Source of the DNA: Panorpa germanica
Lineage: Eukaryota; Arthropoda; Insecta; Mecoptera; Panorpidae
Length of the DNA stretch: 64,000 nucleotides
NCBI GenBank assembly: GCA_963678705.1
Contig: OY783203.1
Span: 2,294,001 to 2,358,000 of the forward strand
Direction of reading: 5' to 3'
Part shown: positions 25,771 to 36,698 of the stretch, piece after piece
Position numbering within the stretch: the first letter of the stretch is position 1
How the letters are laid out: every line of letters begins with the position of its first letter
The notes under the pieces: model-generated
What the model was told of the DNA's origin: nothing
The model's database searches: none
The model's input: only the letters and a program-made list of their open reading frames with translations
Made by a program: the position numbers and the translations under genes

Positions 25771-27455
25771 ATTCGTAAGCGAAAAATAGGCAATGTGGAA
25801 TAGGAAAGAAGAGGATACTATGAAAGAGAGTAATGATGGTGGAAGAAAAGACGATTGAAAGGTACAGATGAAGAACATGAAGAAAGTTAGATATAACTAG
25901 AAATACAGGTAGCAATAAATAGGGAAGCAACGCCATTCGAATGATGTTAGGTAGTATATGTATAAGAAATTAATTTATTAAGTTTAAAAAGATCTCCTCC
26001 GTTATGTTTATTCGTTAAAAAGAAAATTCCATAATTACACAGTTGATGCCGCTGGCTCTATTGACTCATGCTAAAGTATTTACAAAATAGATAATAATAT
26101 TATACACTTGTTATGTTTATTTATTTTATTATTATATAATAATAATTGTTTAAAAAATGTATAACATTATCAGCGCAACAATTCTGTTTCTGATACTGGA
26201 AATACAATAGAAATAAATATATATAATTATAACTTTATTTACATAAATATTACGCAATTATAAATTTTATAGGTTTTTGTTTAACCTTCAAGTAACCTAA
26301 ATAAATATTTATATAAATTTATATAATAATAAGAGGAAAATCTTAATCTGATTTGTTGTAACAATGTAAGAGATTTGGGTCCAACAAAGAAGTCACCACT
26401 GAGACCTACTAATAAACCTAAAATTTGGGAGGAATTATTATAATTATATAATTTGAATTATCAAACTATCCTCGCATAATAAATAAATATCCTGTTATTT
26501 TATTGTTTAGTACCGCATTCTATAAAAACAGTCTCGTTGTACGAACTCGCATTGCACGAACTAAGGTTACTGTTTAATTAAAAAATGAAAAACATATGAG
26601 AATAATGCAATATGACAATCGTCCTTGTCATAAAATCATAAAAAATCAAATCTACTTTAAGTCGTATGACACGGCTGAACGATTTACGATTCATGTCTTT
26701 CTCGATGTGACGCTGTCAATTATGTCGCTGTGTTTGTTTATTCTGAAGTTTGTGTTTTCACTGAAGACTTAGGGTTGTTGTGGGGAAATGAAGTGCCGAA
26801 AAGGAAATAGCAAACAGAAAATAGGAATGAGAAATAAGAAAACCGGAAATAAGAACGACGGTGCGGAAGCAGAGAATGAAACGGAAAATGAGAAAATGGC
26901 ATCATCCAATGACGGCGATGGAGAATTCTAGTACATAAAATATAAATCATAAAAAATGACGGATAAATGCTCTCGAGTAATGCTGGCGAGATTCTTTACC
27001 CATTGTATTGCACATGTAATATTGTCAAAGGGTTCGATTTTACCATTGGTCCTATGTGAACTTAGTCTGACGCATGGTATCAGATTTAAGAAGTAGAATT
27101 ATTAGAAGATGGTCAGAAGAAATTACAAAACCCAAGTGAAAGAAGAAACAGATTACAGTGCCAGATTAACTCATGTTATTTTCAACTTTCATAAGCTATT
27201 AGCAATTAAAAGAATATATACATTTATAAACATTTACAATACATAATTTACAACTTATAAACATACTTAAAATAAAGAGATTAAATTGATTTTATTTATT
27301 AATTCAATAGGAAATAGGTCGACGTTAAATAAATAAAATAAAATACAATTAAATAAATCATATCGTTATTGTATCTTGTCATCATCTTAATTATTTCTTG
27401 TGGAAAGATCTTAGAGCATATATATATATGGAGAATAAATGCTGGACCTGAAAGT
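25771..27455. other. no gene recognised
   Basis: A purine-rich block at 25795-25925 and a 47-codon charged frame at 26788-26931, neither recognised. The remainder is AT-rich. Confidence 0.5.
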
Positions 27456-27899
27456 GTGTCCAAAATGTGTGCGAGAGAGAAAGGTATATGTTCCTATTCG
27501 TTCTCTATACGCATGCGTCGAAAGTAATAGTTGTCCAGTCAGAGCTGTCCAGATATAGTACGTGACAGTTGTTAAATATGACATTATATTGATGTAGAAT
27601 AATGTAGATATGTATAAATATAAATAAACTATATATAAATATAACTAAAAACGTGAGTTCTGTTTACTTCAAATATCAACTGTGTTGGCCATTATCCCTA
27701 CAGTACCATCTATGGAGTTCATGAGTGTATGTATGAGAGTTTCACTGAACGGTTCCTGCTTTTCTTTACATATATTTTATTTTTAATATTTTAATAGAAT
27801 ATTAATATTTATTATATCTAGACAGCTGGTACTTTCGACGCATGCGCATAGAGAAAAATAGGAACATATACCTTTTTCTCTCGCACACATTTTGGACAC
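27456..27899. mobile_element. element G with about 75-bp terminal inverted repeats
   Basis: GTGTCCAAAATGTGTGCGAG at the left and its inverse at the right continue inward through ACGCATGCGTCGAAAGTA. A second weaker inverted pair (AGAGCATATATATATATGG at 27413 and CCATATATATGCTCC at 27936-27950) lies outside, so the true ends may be further out. Confidence 0.8.
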
Positions 27900-28734
27900 C
27901 GTTTTAATCTATATGAAATATAGGCTATTCACACTCCATATATATGCTCCAACTGAAAGACTGAAATGTGTTTTTATTTCATGCATCAATGTAGGTGGAT
28001 GAAGTGAGTTTTCACACAAATCATTTTGAGTCAAACACCGCAGTAAAAAACAAAAATTTTGTTTCTCGTACTCGTATATTAATCTGAACAAAGAGATAAA
28101 TACAAAATAAACTTTTTCTAAACAAACCAGCCCTATAGCTCTGTCTATAGCCAGTATTCGAAGTTCTATGTTATTTTTTTTCTATTAACAATATGTGTAT
28201 GTATCATATTCGTTATAAAAACATATACACAAATAAAAATCGGGAATATTGATAACAAATGAATTCATTTAAAAGGTCTTTTGTATTCGCTATTTTAAAA
28301 CAAATTAAAATGGCGGTAAACAAAAAGCTATTCGACTAAAATTTGCTGATATTTTTAAAACAAAGGAACTCAGTCGTCCGAGTATTTTAATTTAAATTCT
28401 GTGTGATGTTGTACCCAGCCAGTGTACTATGTACTGACTGTGCTGTGCTGTGCTGTGCTGTGCTGCTAGTCAGTTATATGTTTTACATTATATCGAGGAT
28501 GCGCCCGTGTGCTCCGTTGTTCCGTTAAACCGTTAAACGGAGCATTGATGCGACACGACGTAGCAGTGAAAGCTCCGTTACAACTTGACGGGAGCTTTGT
28601 TATCTGGAGGTATGAAAAGTTAGGTAACGACTGTACTGCTACAGGACTATAATCTACGTGATGGGTTATTAGTAATACTAATCGGCAGTGCCCGCTCTTT
28701 AATATTTGTATTGTTTAACTGGAATATCGGAGAT
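27900..28734. other. no gene; contains (TGCTG)5
   Basis: Only the microsatellite and a small inverted motif around AAACGGAGC (about 28530) stand out. Confidence 0.5.
28441..28465 (+). repeat. (TGCTG)5 microsatellite
   Basis: Five perfect TGCTG units, flanked by the inverted words TGACTG and CTAGTCAG. Confidence 0.95.
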
Positions 28735-28930
28735 GAAAGAATAGAAGCAGAAGATAAAAAATAAAGGTGAAAAAGATTTACTATGGAACAGGCAGAAAAG
28801 AGAGGAAGAAGAAATCAGAGGAAGTGATAAAGAAAATAGGAATAAATACTATAAAGAATATGTGAGCTGAGGTAGTATATATTCATGCCGCTAGAGCAGT
28901 GTAAGAAAGAGAAATAGACAATGAAAGAGA
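28735..28930 (+). other. purine-rich block, possible non-LTR remnant
   Basis: A purine-rich stretch with a frame reading RQKREEEEIRGSDKENRNKY, similar in composition to the linker before the knuckle of the non-LTR family. Not diagnostic. Confidence 0.25.
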
Positions 28931-28948
28931 AATGGACGCTTAAACGAA

Positions 28949-29190
28949 CCTAGTAAACAATTTGATGAAGTTTCCTTTTTTGTGACGTTTCTATCACTAT
29001 TTCACTTCAGTTATAGTTCCCATCAACTTTATCTCCATTTGTATTTCAAGAGGTAGAGTGGTTTCGCCATTTGTAGTCAATAAAATAGGCATTGCATATG
29101 AACGACTGTGAGAAACTGAACTCTTTCATGACAAAAAAATCATGCGCAGCTTCAATGTGATGGCAAAGTGACTACAAAATGTTTACTGGG
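28949..29190 (+). mobile_element. family A MITE copy 4
   Basis: A near-complete copy of about 242 bp. Its left end is mutated to CCTAGTAAAC and its right end is TGTTTACTGGG. There is a small internal deletion around the GAAACTGAACT segment. Confidence 0.9.
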
Positions 29191-30557
29191 AAGTGATAGA
29201 TTTCTAGACGAAAAGGCGATTTGATAAAAGAAGAAAGTGAAATACAATTGGTACTACGAGGCAAAGGAAAGAAAGACACACAGAGAGAGAGAAAAAGGGA
29301 AAAAACTAGGTTAATAGTAAAGTATAGTAACCGACATGCTTATAAGATAAGCAGTGTGCAATAGTTAAGTGGTTAGCGTTAAGCGTTTCTACCTTGGTGG
29401 AAAATAACTTTTAAATACATGACATTTCATTGTCACCTAAATATCTTTCTCTCTGTTTATAATAACTGTACAGGTTTGGAAAAATTCAAATTGTAGTTTA
29501 TATTTTAGTAACATTTCTTATCTATTATCTACTTATGTAAATTCGCTACATGATTTCAACATAAAACATAAATTTGCACCTTAATATGAATAGCATATTT
29601 AATTTAATAAACAATTATAAAAGTAGTGTAACATAAAAATAATTTGAATTTATTTAAATATTATTTTATAAGTCGAAATACAAACAAATTGTTCATTGAC
29701 TATAAAAAAAACTGTTAGAATATATTAACATATTTAATTAGATTATGCAATTAAAAAAGAACAAAGAAAACTTAACAACTAGATGGTAGGTGACAGGGAC
29801 CCTCGAAGAGTACCAGGAAAGACTCAGTGCCGGATGAGTTGAGGCGACAAAAGAGAGAGCCCGGAGCAAAAATAAGATATTAAATTTAAAATATAACAAC
29901 AGTAGAAATGAATTTGATTGCAACTAGCAATGTTTAGCAAATCTCTGATTAACGTAAGGATTCGTGCAATCGGTCGGTCGGTCCTCTGGCTCCGAATATA
30001 ACACCAAGCGAACACAAAAGCTTTCCGATTCACTGCGCATGCAATTTGTTTAGTTTACATATACTCCATAATACGTAGCAAATAATACAAGTATTAATAG
30101 AAAAATAAATATTTAAAATAATGTAAGACTTTTATTTATTTTTTATATTAAATGGTTTCAGCTTGCAATAATTATATATCTATAGCTTTTGTTGTAGCGT
30201 ATAAAGGAATATAATAAGAATAAAATTATAAATTCTTCTATTCATAAACAAGTAAAAGATAAAATAACGTGTTCGTGAATGGTCTTGACTCATATTTTGA
30301 TAAGAAATATCATTGTTTGTAGTGTCTTACAAACTGTAGTGGTTCAAAGCAACGGAAACTTTTCACGTGAGAAAATTTAAGATCATGCTTTTATTTACAG
30401 GTGAATTAAAGCCCAGTGGTTTTGCATTTGTTGCGTAGGTAAAAGCTCACTTTTCTTAAGATATTCAGAAGTCTACAGTTTTTATTAATGTTAATTAAAT
30501 TTATAATTATTATAATAATTAAAATTATTAATAAAGATACTTTAATTTACAATTCAG
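29191..30557. other. no recognised feature
   Basis: AT-rich. GTTAAGTGGTTAGCG near 29367 looks like a tRNA A box but no B box follows. Confidence 0.5.
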
Positions 30558-30565
30558 TTCCATAC

Positions 30566-31017
30566 TAGGGATGGTGAGATCTGAGATCGATTAATCGAAG
30601 AATCGGTTTATTAAATCGATTTTAAGCAATGGATCGATCTCAAACACTCGAAAATCGAGATTCGATTATCTTCATTATTTATTATAAGGTTGGACATTAA
30701 ATATTGGGAATTATAATTATTTTATTCTATAAGAAATAACGTACATGATTTTATTGATTAATCAAAAATCACTCTTATTAAAATACACACTTATTCTTTA
30801 ATTAAGAGAAGAGACTTCTATTTTTTTTTACAAATTTAATAAAAATAAAATCGATAAAAGATCGTTTCTTTTTTTTTGGGTTATTATCACTTTTTTATAT
30901 AAAAACTCAAAAACAAATCGATCTTTTAGACTTCCATATTGTTCTGAATCGATTCTTTAGACTTCGATTCGAATCGATTAAAAAATCGATCTTTTTTAAG
31001 AAGAATCGCCATCCCTA
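30566..31017. mobile_element. hAT-type MITE with 8-bp duplication
   Basis: Termini TAGGGATGGTGAG and the inverse of GAATCGCCATCCCTA. Flanked by exact TTCCATAC (30558-30565 and 31018-31025). The interior is rich in inverted AATCGATT words and has no transposase. Confidence 0.88.
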
Positions 31018-31025
31018 TTCCATAC

Positions 31026-32072
31026 CTACTTCCTGTTAATTTTACATTTGTGAAACTTGCTTCTAGACTACCTCTGGCTATCAAAAATGTGCATCTAAAT
31101 CACTGAATGCATTAGATTGATTGAAAAACAAGCAAACAAGTTCCATTTAACCAATTTTGATGTTTTTGACATCCTTCTTGAAAAAATGACAGATATAGAC
31201 ACTTTTTAAGTATCTTTTCTCCTGTGTGTCTTAGAATAAATATTGTTATAATCCATAGAGAACTCAAGTTCTTACAAGTGTTTTCAAATCAGAACTTATG
31301 GTGTTCTCAACAGTATCAAATCTATAAATTTTTCGAACCGGGGCAAGAACTTGATACTGATAATTTATGGAATTTTCATTTTTATTTTCCCTTTTTTATT
31401 AGTGAAAAGAAAGTAACAGGATAGGTTAGTTGTCTCTGACCTTCTCCGTGTTCCCTTGTTGCCTAACCACAACTCTTGCAACATTAACCGTCATTATAAA
31501 AGGTTTCGAAGATGGTGTTTACATTCAACCAACACTGTAAATATAAAAAATAAATATAAATTTAAAAAGTATATAATGTATATAACAGTGTATCTAAATC
31601 TCATTGCAGTTTTTACATACAAAAAAAGCGATGAAAACAAATGACTGTCCCCATATCAGAAACGTGTATCTTTGCATTGTTTTTTGTTTATTTATTTATT
31701 ATATTATTTTGTACCGCATATTTTTATTGGAGAGTTGTGTGGAAAGACTAACAGCAGTAAAATATCTAAAATGGACATTGGACATCCCTCAAAAAACATA
31801 TTTCAGCATTGCTTGGTTATTCCTATTCCTATTCCTATTCCGATTCCTATTCGAAACAACATCTGGAAAGACATTCCGAATATACGATGAGCGGAATTAT
31901 CATAAATTCTTGAAGATGTTAGAACTGTTAACGGTCGACTGTTGCTTAGGCTGTTTGTCCATACACCATACTCCATACACTATAGATTATATTTATTGGA
32001 ATATTATTTTAAGAATAGGCTCACACTTGGGACAAAAGTATCTTTGATGTGATTAACCATGATGTCGAATTA
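31026..32072. other. no gene recognised
   Basis: The 147-codon frame at 31604-32047 runs through the TTCCTA microsatellite and shows no known domain; treated as accidental. Confidence 0.45.
31819..31852 (+). repeat. (TTCCTA)n microsatellite
   Basis: About five copies of TTCCTA with one C-for-T change. Confidence 0.9.
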
Positions 32073-32786
32073 GGGGGGAGGGGGGTTAATGTTTCAACTT
32101 TTTTTTATTTATTTATAATAATGTACATATGAAGTTTATTGTGTGAAAATTTGAAGTCGATTATAGTGAAACTGTCGGAGATATAAAGTTTTAAGTATTC
32201 ACTCACTCTAGTCTGGTTTCGTCTTTCTTTGAAACTTTTAAACGCGTTTTTCTCACACAGAGTAGGTGCTCTCTTAAGCTCAAAATCTACTGGACCGATC
32301 CTTTTGAAATTTTGCATACTCTTTCTTTACATAAATACCGAGATAACGCTGTTGTTTTAAAGTTACAAAGTGTCTAATTTTTTTCATGAAAAATCGATTT
32401 TTTGACTTCTAAGTGTTACATAAAATTGAAAAAGCAATTTAAAGAAACTCGAAAGAGTTACCCGCAGAAACTTATCAACTAATGAAATCATTTTGGATTT
32501 TTAAATTCAGATAATCTAGTGTTGAGTTATGAGTTCTTTGTGACGTCTGCGGAGATTCGCTGTTAATGCCTCATTTCTTGATATTTATTTATGAAAATTT
32601 CACAAAATATTCTTCAAATAGTATTTTATCATGTAGTAATTATAGAAGTTATTATATATTAACTGTTTCGTCAAAAAGCACTATCGAAAATATGCTTTTT
32701 TATCGATTTGCAATTGTCTTTACGTTTTTTCGACTTTAAAGCGTATAAATTGTAAGGACAAGATCATCTTAATAACCTCACCTTAA
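32073..32786 (+). mobile_element. family D element copy 4
   Basis: It begins with the G-run GGGGGGAGGGGGGTTAA and contains all main D blocks up to ATATGCTTTTTTATCG (about 32708). The 3' limit at ACCTCACC before TTAA (about 32786) is inferred from similarity to the inverted 5' end and is less sure. Confidence 0.8.
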
Positions 32787-34645
32787 TAAACAATAAATAT
32801 AATCAGAGAAGATGAAAAGACTCAGAGAAATTGATTTGTCTAGTTTTATCTTTAAATTTGCTCACATTATATCGAGAATAGTTTTTTTGTAAAAGTTGTG
32901 TTTAATTTTATTATCATACAAAACCTAGGGCCTCTTGATAATATACGTTACATGCTCAGCGCTGTCTTAATGCGGCACTGGTTAGAAACAAAACAGAATT
33001 TATTATTTTTCATTCACTAGTTCTGTAATAATCCGCTGACCAAGAAATAGGTATGAAATCCTAACACTTAATGAATGAAATCTGTCACAAATTGGAGTAC
33101 AGAATACCAATGTCGGATAATTCTCGTCCACATTAGAGGGATTAATAGAAACCGCTAAACTATCAATATTGCGGTTTGAAGGGCCGTAGTGGCTAGTGAG
33201 GCTCGTGCAGATAATAACGCACTTTTAACTAAATATAATAAGCCTCAGAGCTGTCAGCGTTAGCGTCAGGTGAGGCCGTGCAGCCCTTTGGCAGCTCCAC
33301 GACACCAGGAGGCAGTGCCTACCACCAGGGGCAGTTGGGGTTTGCGGCCTGCGGTCGAATTAGACCGTCAACACCGGTCTGGTCAATTCAGAATCAATGT
33401 GCAGATGAGTTTATTTCTATATGTAGGTATTATAATTACTATGATAAAAAAAAACACACAATCCTATTGCTTCTGAAGTCCACGTCCACAAAGCAACCAT
33501 ATGTATAATTTACCTTTATGAAAACGGAAATACGTCTCTAACAATACAAAGTTTTATGAAACGATAATAAACAAACGTTTTATAACAATATAACTTTCAT
33601 AAAAATACCATTAATACAAGAACGTATGTCGCATATGATACATAAACACTATATTTTATTATCTTAATCTTTATACTTGAGTAATTTACACTGTTTTTAA
33701 TTAGGTTTGTAATGAAATAAATACATACTAAAATAAACCTTACATATTATTAATATAAAGGTTAAAATTGTTTGAATTTAAAATTACTTTAAAAACTTTT
33801 CATGTATTATTATTCTTCACATATGTATGTTTATATGTATATGTTTGTATTTATATATAAAAATGTTATTTTACACTTTTCCGTTATGTAATACATATGT
33901 AATTACGAATATATGCATTTTAATTAGATGTTGATGATTTTTGGACGACGTATAATGGATATTTTGCGTTTTACGTTTTAAGGTCAACTTATTTTATTTA
34001 GAATATTAATATATTGTCAGAGTCGCAACCTGCAATTAGGGGTAGGTCGCCAAACGAAGGGCCCGGAATAACAGAAACGACTAATCACATATGATTTTTA
34101 ATTGAGTTGAATATTAAGTCTATTAAAGTTTCATTTTAATGTTTATTATCCATGTCCATGCGTCTCGACATCAAAATGTCGCAAAATGATCAACTTCATG
34201 TCACAGAGTTCCGAACAATCTTCGATGCATTCGTATTCGTAAATATCGTGAGCAGTACCAATGTTATCGTTCGGTTTTTATTCTTTTATTGATTGCGAAT
34301 CGGTGAGAGAGGAAAACGATTCAGTCTCTGACAGTAGAGTACAGATGTAGGTGTTCACTGTTGTATTTATAAATATTAAAGTATGTTGGAACTGTCGGTT
34401 TATCTCATGATAAAATGTACCGATGCGAAACAACTTGAAGACACCGTATTCAAAAAGTCTTCGTCGCAAGTAGATAGCTGCAATGTATAATCTATCAAAT
34501 ACGGCACTGTTTGGTATAGAAACAATAATTTATTTTTAAAATTATCATTTATTGTCATTGTATTGGCGTACATTCATTACATTAAATGTTTCTGTCTTAA
34601 GCTTACAAAAATATATTATTTGATTAGTAACTATTTAGAAAATAT
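32787..34645. other. DNA downstream of the RBR gene
   Basis: Apart from the GC-rich island at 33170-33400 it is AT-rich with no recognised coding sequence. Confidence 0.45.
33170..33400 (+). other. GC-rich island, possible exon or old repeat
   Basis: A local GC-rich stretch. From about 33275 one frame reads QPFGSSTTPGGSAYHQGQLG and continues open for about 75 codons in all. CAGGTGAGG at 33267-33275 is a good splice-donor match. No protein family is recognised and no matching acceptor was identified. Confidence 0.2.
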
Positions 34646-34651
34646 TTTATT
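34646..34651 (-). terminator. poly(A) signal AATAAA of the RBR gene
   Basis: A perfect AATAAA on the minus strand, 52 nt after the TAA stop, in a suitable place for a short 3' UTR. AT-rich sequence makes chance matches common. Confidence 0.55.
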
Positions 34652-34703
34652 AGGTATCAATAACGAAAACTGTATTATCTTTTTGTTATCATGTCAGAAT
34701 GAT

Positions 34704-36605
34704 TTATTCAGAGAATTTCCACCACCTTTTATCGAATCCTTCACGAATTAATCCCACTAATTTTTGGCGACGATCAGCACAATAAAGGGAGCCGTTAAAC
34801 ATTTCTGTGTAGTCGTTTATATTCTTCGACATTGCAACTTCATTCAAATACCCGACTAAGCGATCCGTTGCTTCTTCAAGAATATTTTGATTGTATACAA
34901 ATAACATTGAATTAGCATCATTTTGTTCTAAATAAAACGCCAATGCGTAAGTAACCATGAGCGTCTGGCGGCACTGACCTAACACTTTAACTGCTAAACC
35001 AAGTATACTTGTGTTCCCAACATCTATCTTATTTGTTATAATAAGTTTCAGGAGCATTTCCTCTGATATCAGGCATTTGGAATGATGCTTATAAATGTTG
35101 TAATAATATTCTTTCGATTTTCCATCACACGTACCAGGTTCAGTGGGTGATTCATTTTCCTTGTTTTTTTCACATTCACAGGTTTTATTTGAGTACCAGG
35201 TATGTGAGCAATTCCAACAAAACTCATATCCACCATATTTCTTCCCGCATCTAAGATTAGTGTCCAAACAATTAGGGCACTCATTTCGTGTTGTACAAAT
35301 GCTTCCGCGTTCTTCAGAACAATTTGTAAGCCACTTCTTAAATAATTGACAATCTATAGGATCGTGCCAAATTTCATTACATGAAAAACAAAACTTTTTC
35401 CCACAAAGGCATGTTACTTCATTGCTGCGGTTCTTTTCTAATTGAATGAAATTGCTGCAATCGGAAGCAGGACATAGAGTTAGACGATTATTGCTTTTGA
35501 GATAAGTGTTGATGATTAATTGTTGATACATATTTCTGACAGTTGCAGGTACCATTCTCATGATGAACTCGTCATCAACTAGTAACCCACATTTATGTGA
35601 CATGCAAACTATTCCTTCTAAGGAGCCCTCCACCATTATCTTCCGAGTAAGATATTCTCGCCAACAAAACTCACAGGATTGATGGCCACAATTCAACTCG
35701 ATCATCTTTGCGACATCTGAAAAACATATTTTACATTCCATGCTTCCAATTTCTATCGGTATTGATGATTCTTCTGATAGTGTATATTCACGATTCACCA
35801 AGCCGGCTTCTTTGAATAATTTTTCTTTACTTTCGGACAGTCTCTCTGCTACTTCCATTACGTCCCAATCCAAATAATTCAATATTATACGTATTGCAGA
35901 TTTCGGTATTTGAAAAATAGTGTTTATATTTGTAAGACAATCATCCATTTGTTTAACAATTTCTTCGATTGATAAAACTTTGAAATGGTTATATTCCGGA
36001 TCTTGTACTGACATGTTACTAAACTCTTCTATATAACTTTCATTAAAATCATTCGGTTCACTCTCGTCCTCTTCGGTATTAGTTATTTCTGACAATTCTG
36101 ACAGATGTTTATCCTCGTCCTCTTTGGTTTTAGATTCTACTGACAATTTTTCAAAAGTATCGCAAATATCTTTGTTTGAGTTATTAAGTTTATGCTTGTT
36201 GTTTTTAGTTTTGCTTTTTGTTGTCTTTTTAACAAACTGAGATCTGATTCTAGACAGTTTTTCTGCTAACATTCCAACCCTAGACCAAAAATCTTTGTTA
36301 AAGTAATAATATTTGCCCTCTTCCTCTTCGGCTGTAATTTCTGCTGAAATTTTTTCACCATTATCGCAAGTATCTTCGTTAGAGTAATAATGTGTATCCT
36401 CATCCTCTTCGAATTTATTTTTTGGTGACAATTCTTCAAAACTATCACAAGTATCTTTTGCCGAGTAATATAGTTCATCCTCGTCTTCTTCGATTATAGA
36501 TTTAGCTGATATTCTTTCAACACTATCGCAAATATTTATATGCGAGTAATACAGCTCTTCCAATACATCTTCGAAATAGCTGTACACATCGTCATTACTA
36601 TCCAT
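34704..36605 (-). CDS. Ariadne-type RBR E3 ubiquitin ligase with atypical RING2
   Basis: Member of the Ariadne group of RING1-IBR-RING2 ligases, which accept ubiquitin from an E2 on a RING2 cysteine and pass it to substrates, often with cullin-RING ligases. Seen, in order: acidic N-terminus with 27-residue repeats (17-165); UBA-like helices (about 210-272); RING1 with all eight ligands (C291, C294, C306, H308, C311, C314, C334, C339); IBR with all eight (C378, C383, C399, C401, C406, C409, H414, C419); a short RING2 (C443, C446, lone C453, C463, C466, H468, C476/C478); Ariadne domain (about 500-633, with QCRQTLMVTY at 544-553). Length is normal for the family. The ATG sits in AAAAATGG with an in-frame TAA seven codons upstream, which fixes the start. 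It is a single uninterrupted exon. RING2 lacks the usual GGCNHM active-site segment, so transfer activity is doubtful. Family assignment is firm; orthology to ARIH1 versus a lineage-specific copy is not settled. Confidence 0.93.
   Translation of the reverse strand: MDSNDDVYSYFEDVLEELYYSHINICDSVERISAKSIIEEDEDELYYSAKDTCDSFEELSPKNKFEEDEDTHYYSNEDTCDNGEKISAEITAEEEEGKYYYFNKDFWSRVGMLAEKLSRIRSQFVKKTTKSKTKNNKHKLNNSNKDICDTFEKLSVESKTKEDEDKHLSELSEITNTEEDESEPNDFNESYIEEFSNMSVQDPEYNHFKVLSIEEIVKQMDDCLTNINTIFQIPKSAIRIILNYLDWDVMEVAERLSESKEKLFKEAGLVNREYTLSEESSIPIEIGSMECKICFSDVAKMIELNCGHQSCEFCWREYLTRKIMVEGSLEGIVCMSHKCGLLVDDEFIMRMVPATVRNMYQQLIINTYLKSNNRLTLCPASDCSNFIQLEKNRSNEVTCLCGKKFCFSCNEIWHDPIDCQLFKKWLTNCSEERGSICTTRNECPNCLDTNLRCGKKYGGYEFCWNCSHTWYSNKTCECEKNKENESPTEPGTCDGKSKEYYYNIYKHHSKCLISEEMLLKLIITNKIDVGNTSILGLAVKVLGQCRQTLMVTYALAFYLEQNDANSMLFVYNQNILEEATDRLVGYLNEVAMSKNINDYTEMFNGSLYCADRRQKLVGLIREGFDKRWWKFSE
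36111..36557 (-). repeat. 27-residue (81-bp) coding repeats in the ligase N-terminus
   Basis: Residues 17-43, 44-70 and 71-97 are three adjacent 27-residue units of the form xLYYSxxDxCDSxExxS...EEDED. A diverged unit follows at about 98-124, and after a lysine-rich linker another clear unit lies at 139-165. Each ends in an acidic run. The unit is not part of the usual Ariadne architecture and has no recognised domain name. Confidence 0.8.
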
Positions 36606-36690
36606 TTTTTTAATTATTATGACGTTTTAAAATAATTGCAATGACCTGTGATGTAAATTTAAATATTTACGCTGGAACAATGTAAAAGAA

Positions 36691-36698
36691 TATATAAA
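36691..36698 (-). promoter_or_regulatory. possible TATA box of the RBR gene
   Basis: On the minus strand the sequence reads TTTATATA about 90 nt upstream of the ATG. This is a plausible core promoter position, but the whole region is AT-rich and no clear initiator was found, so it is tentative. Confidence 0.3.

Noticed and set aside
26788-26931. 47-codon charged frame
   Set aside because: Short, purine-rich composition explains the Lys/Glu bias; no splice context or similarity recognised.
29358-29400. tRNA-like A box
   Set aside because: No B box or stem pairing follows.
31604-32047. 147-codon plus-strand frame
   Set aside because: It passes through a TTCCTA microsatellite, has no recognisable domain, and its residues follow AT-rich base composition.
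35172-35279. Frameshift or deletion making the ligase a pseudogene
   Set aside because: The frame is open before and after, and the following Ariadne domain is well conserved; a net in-frame loss of about 24 nt fits better than decay.
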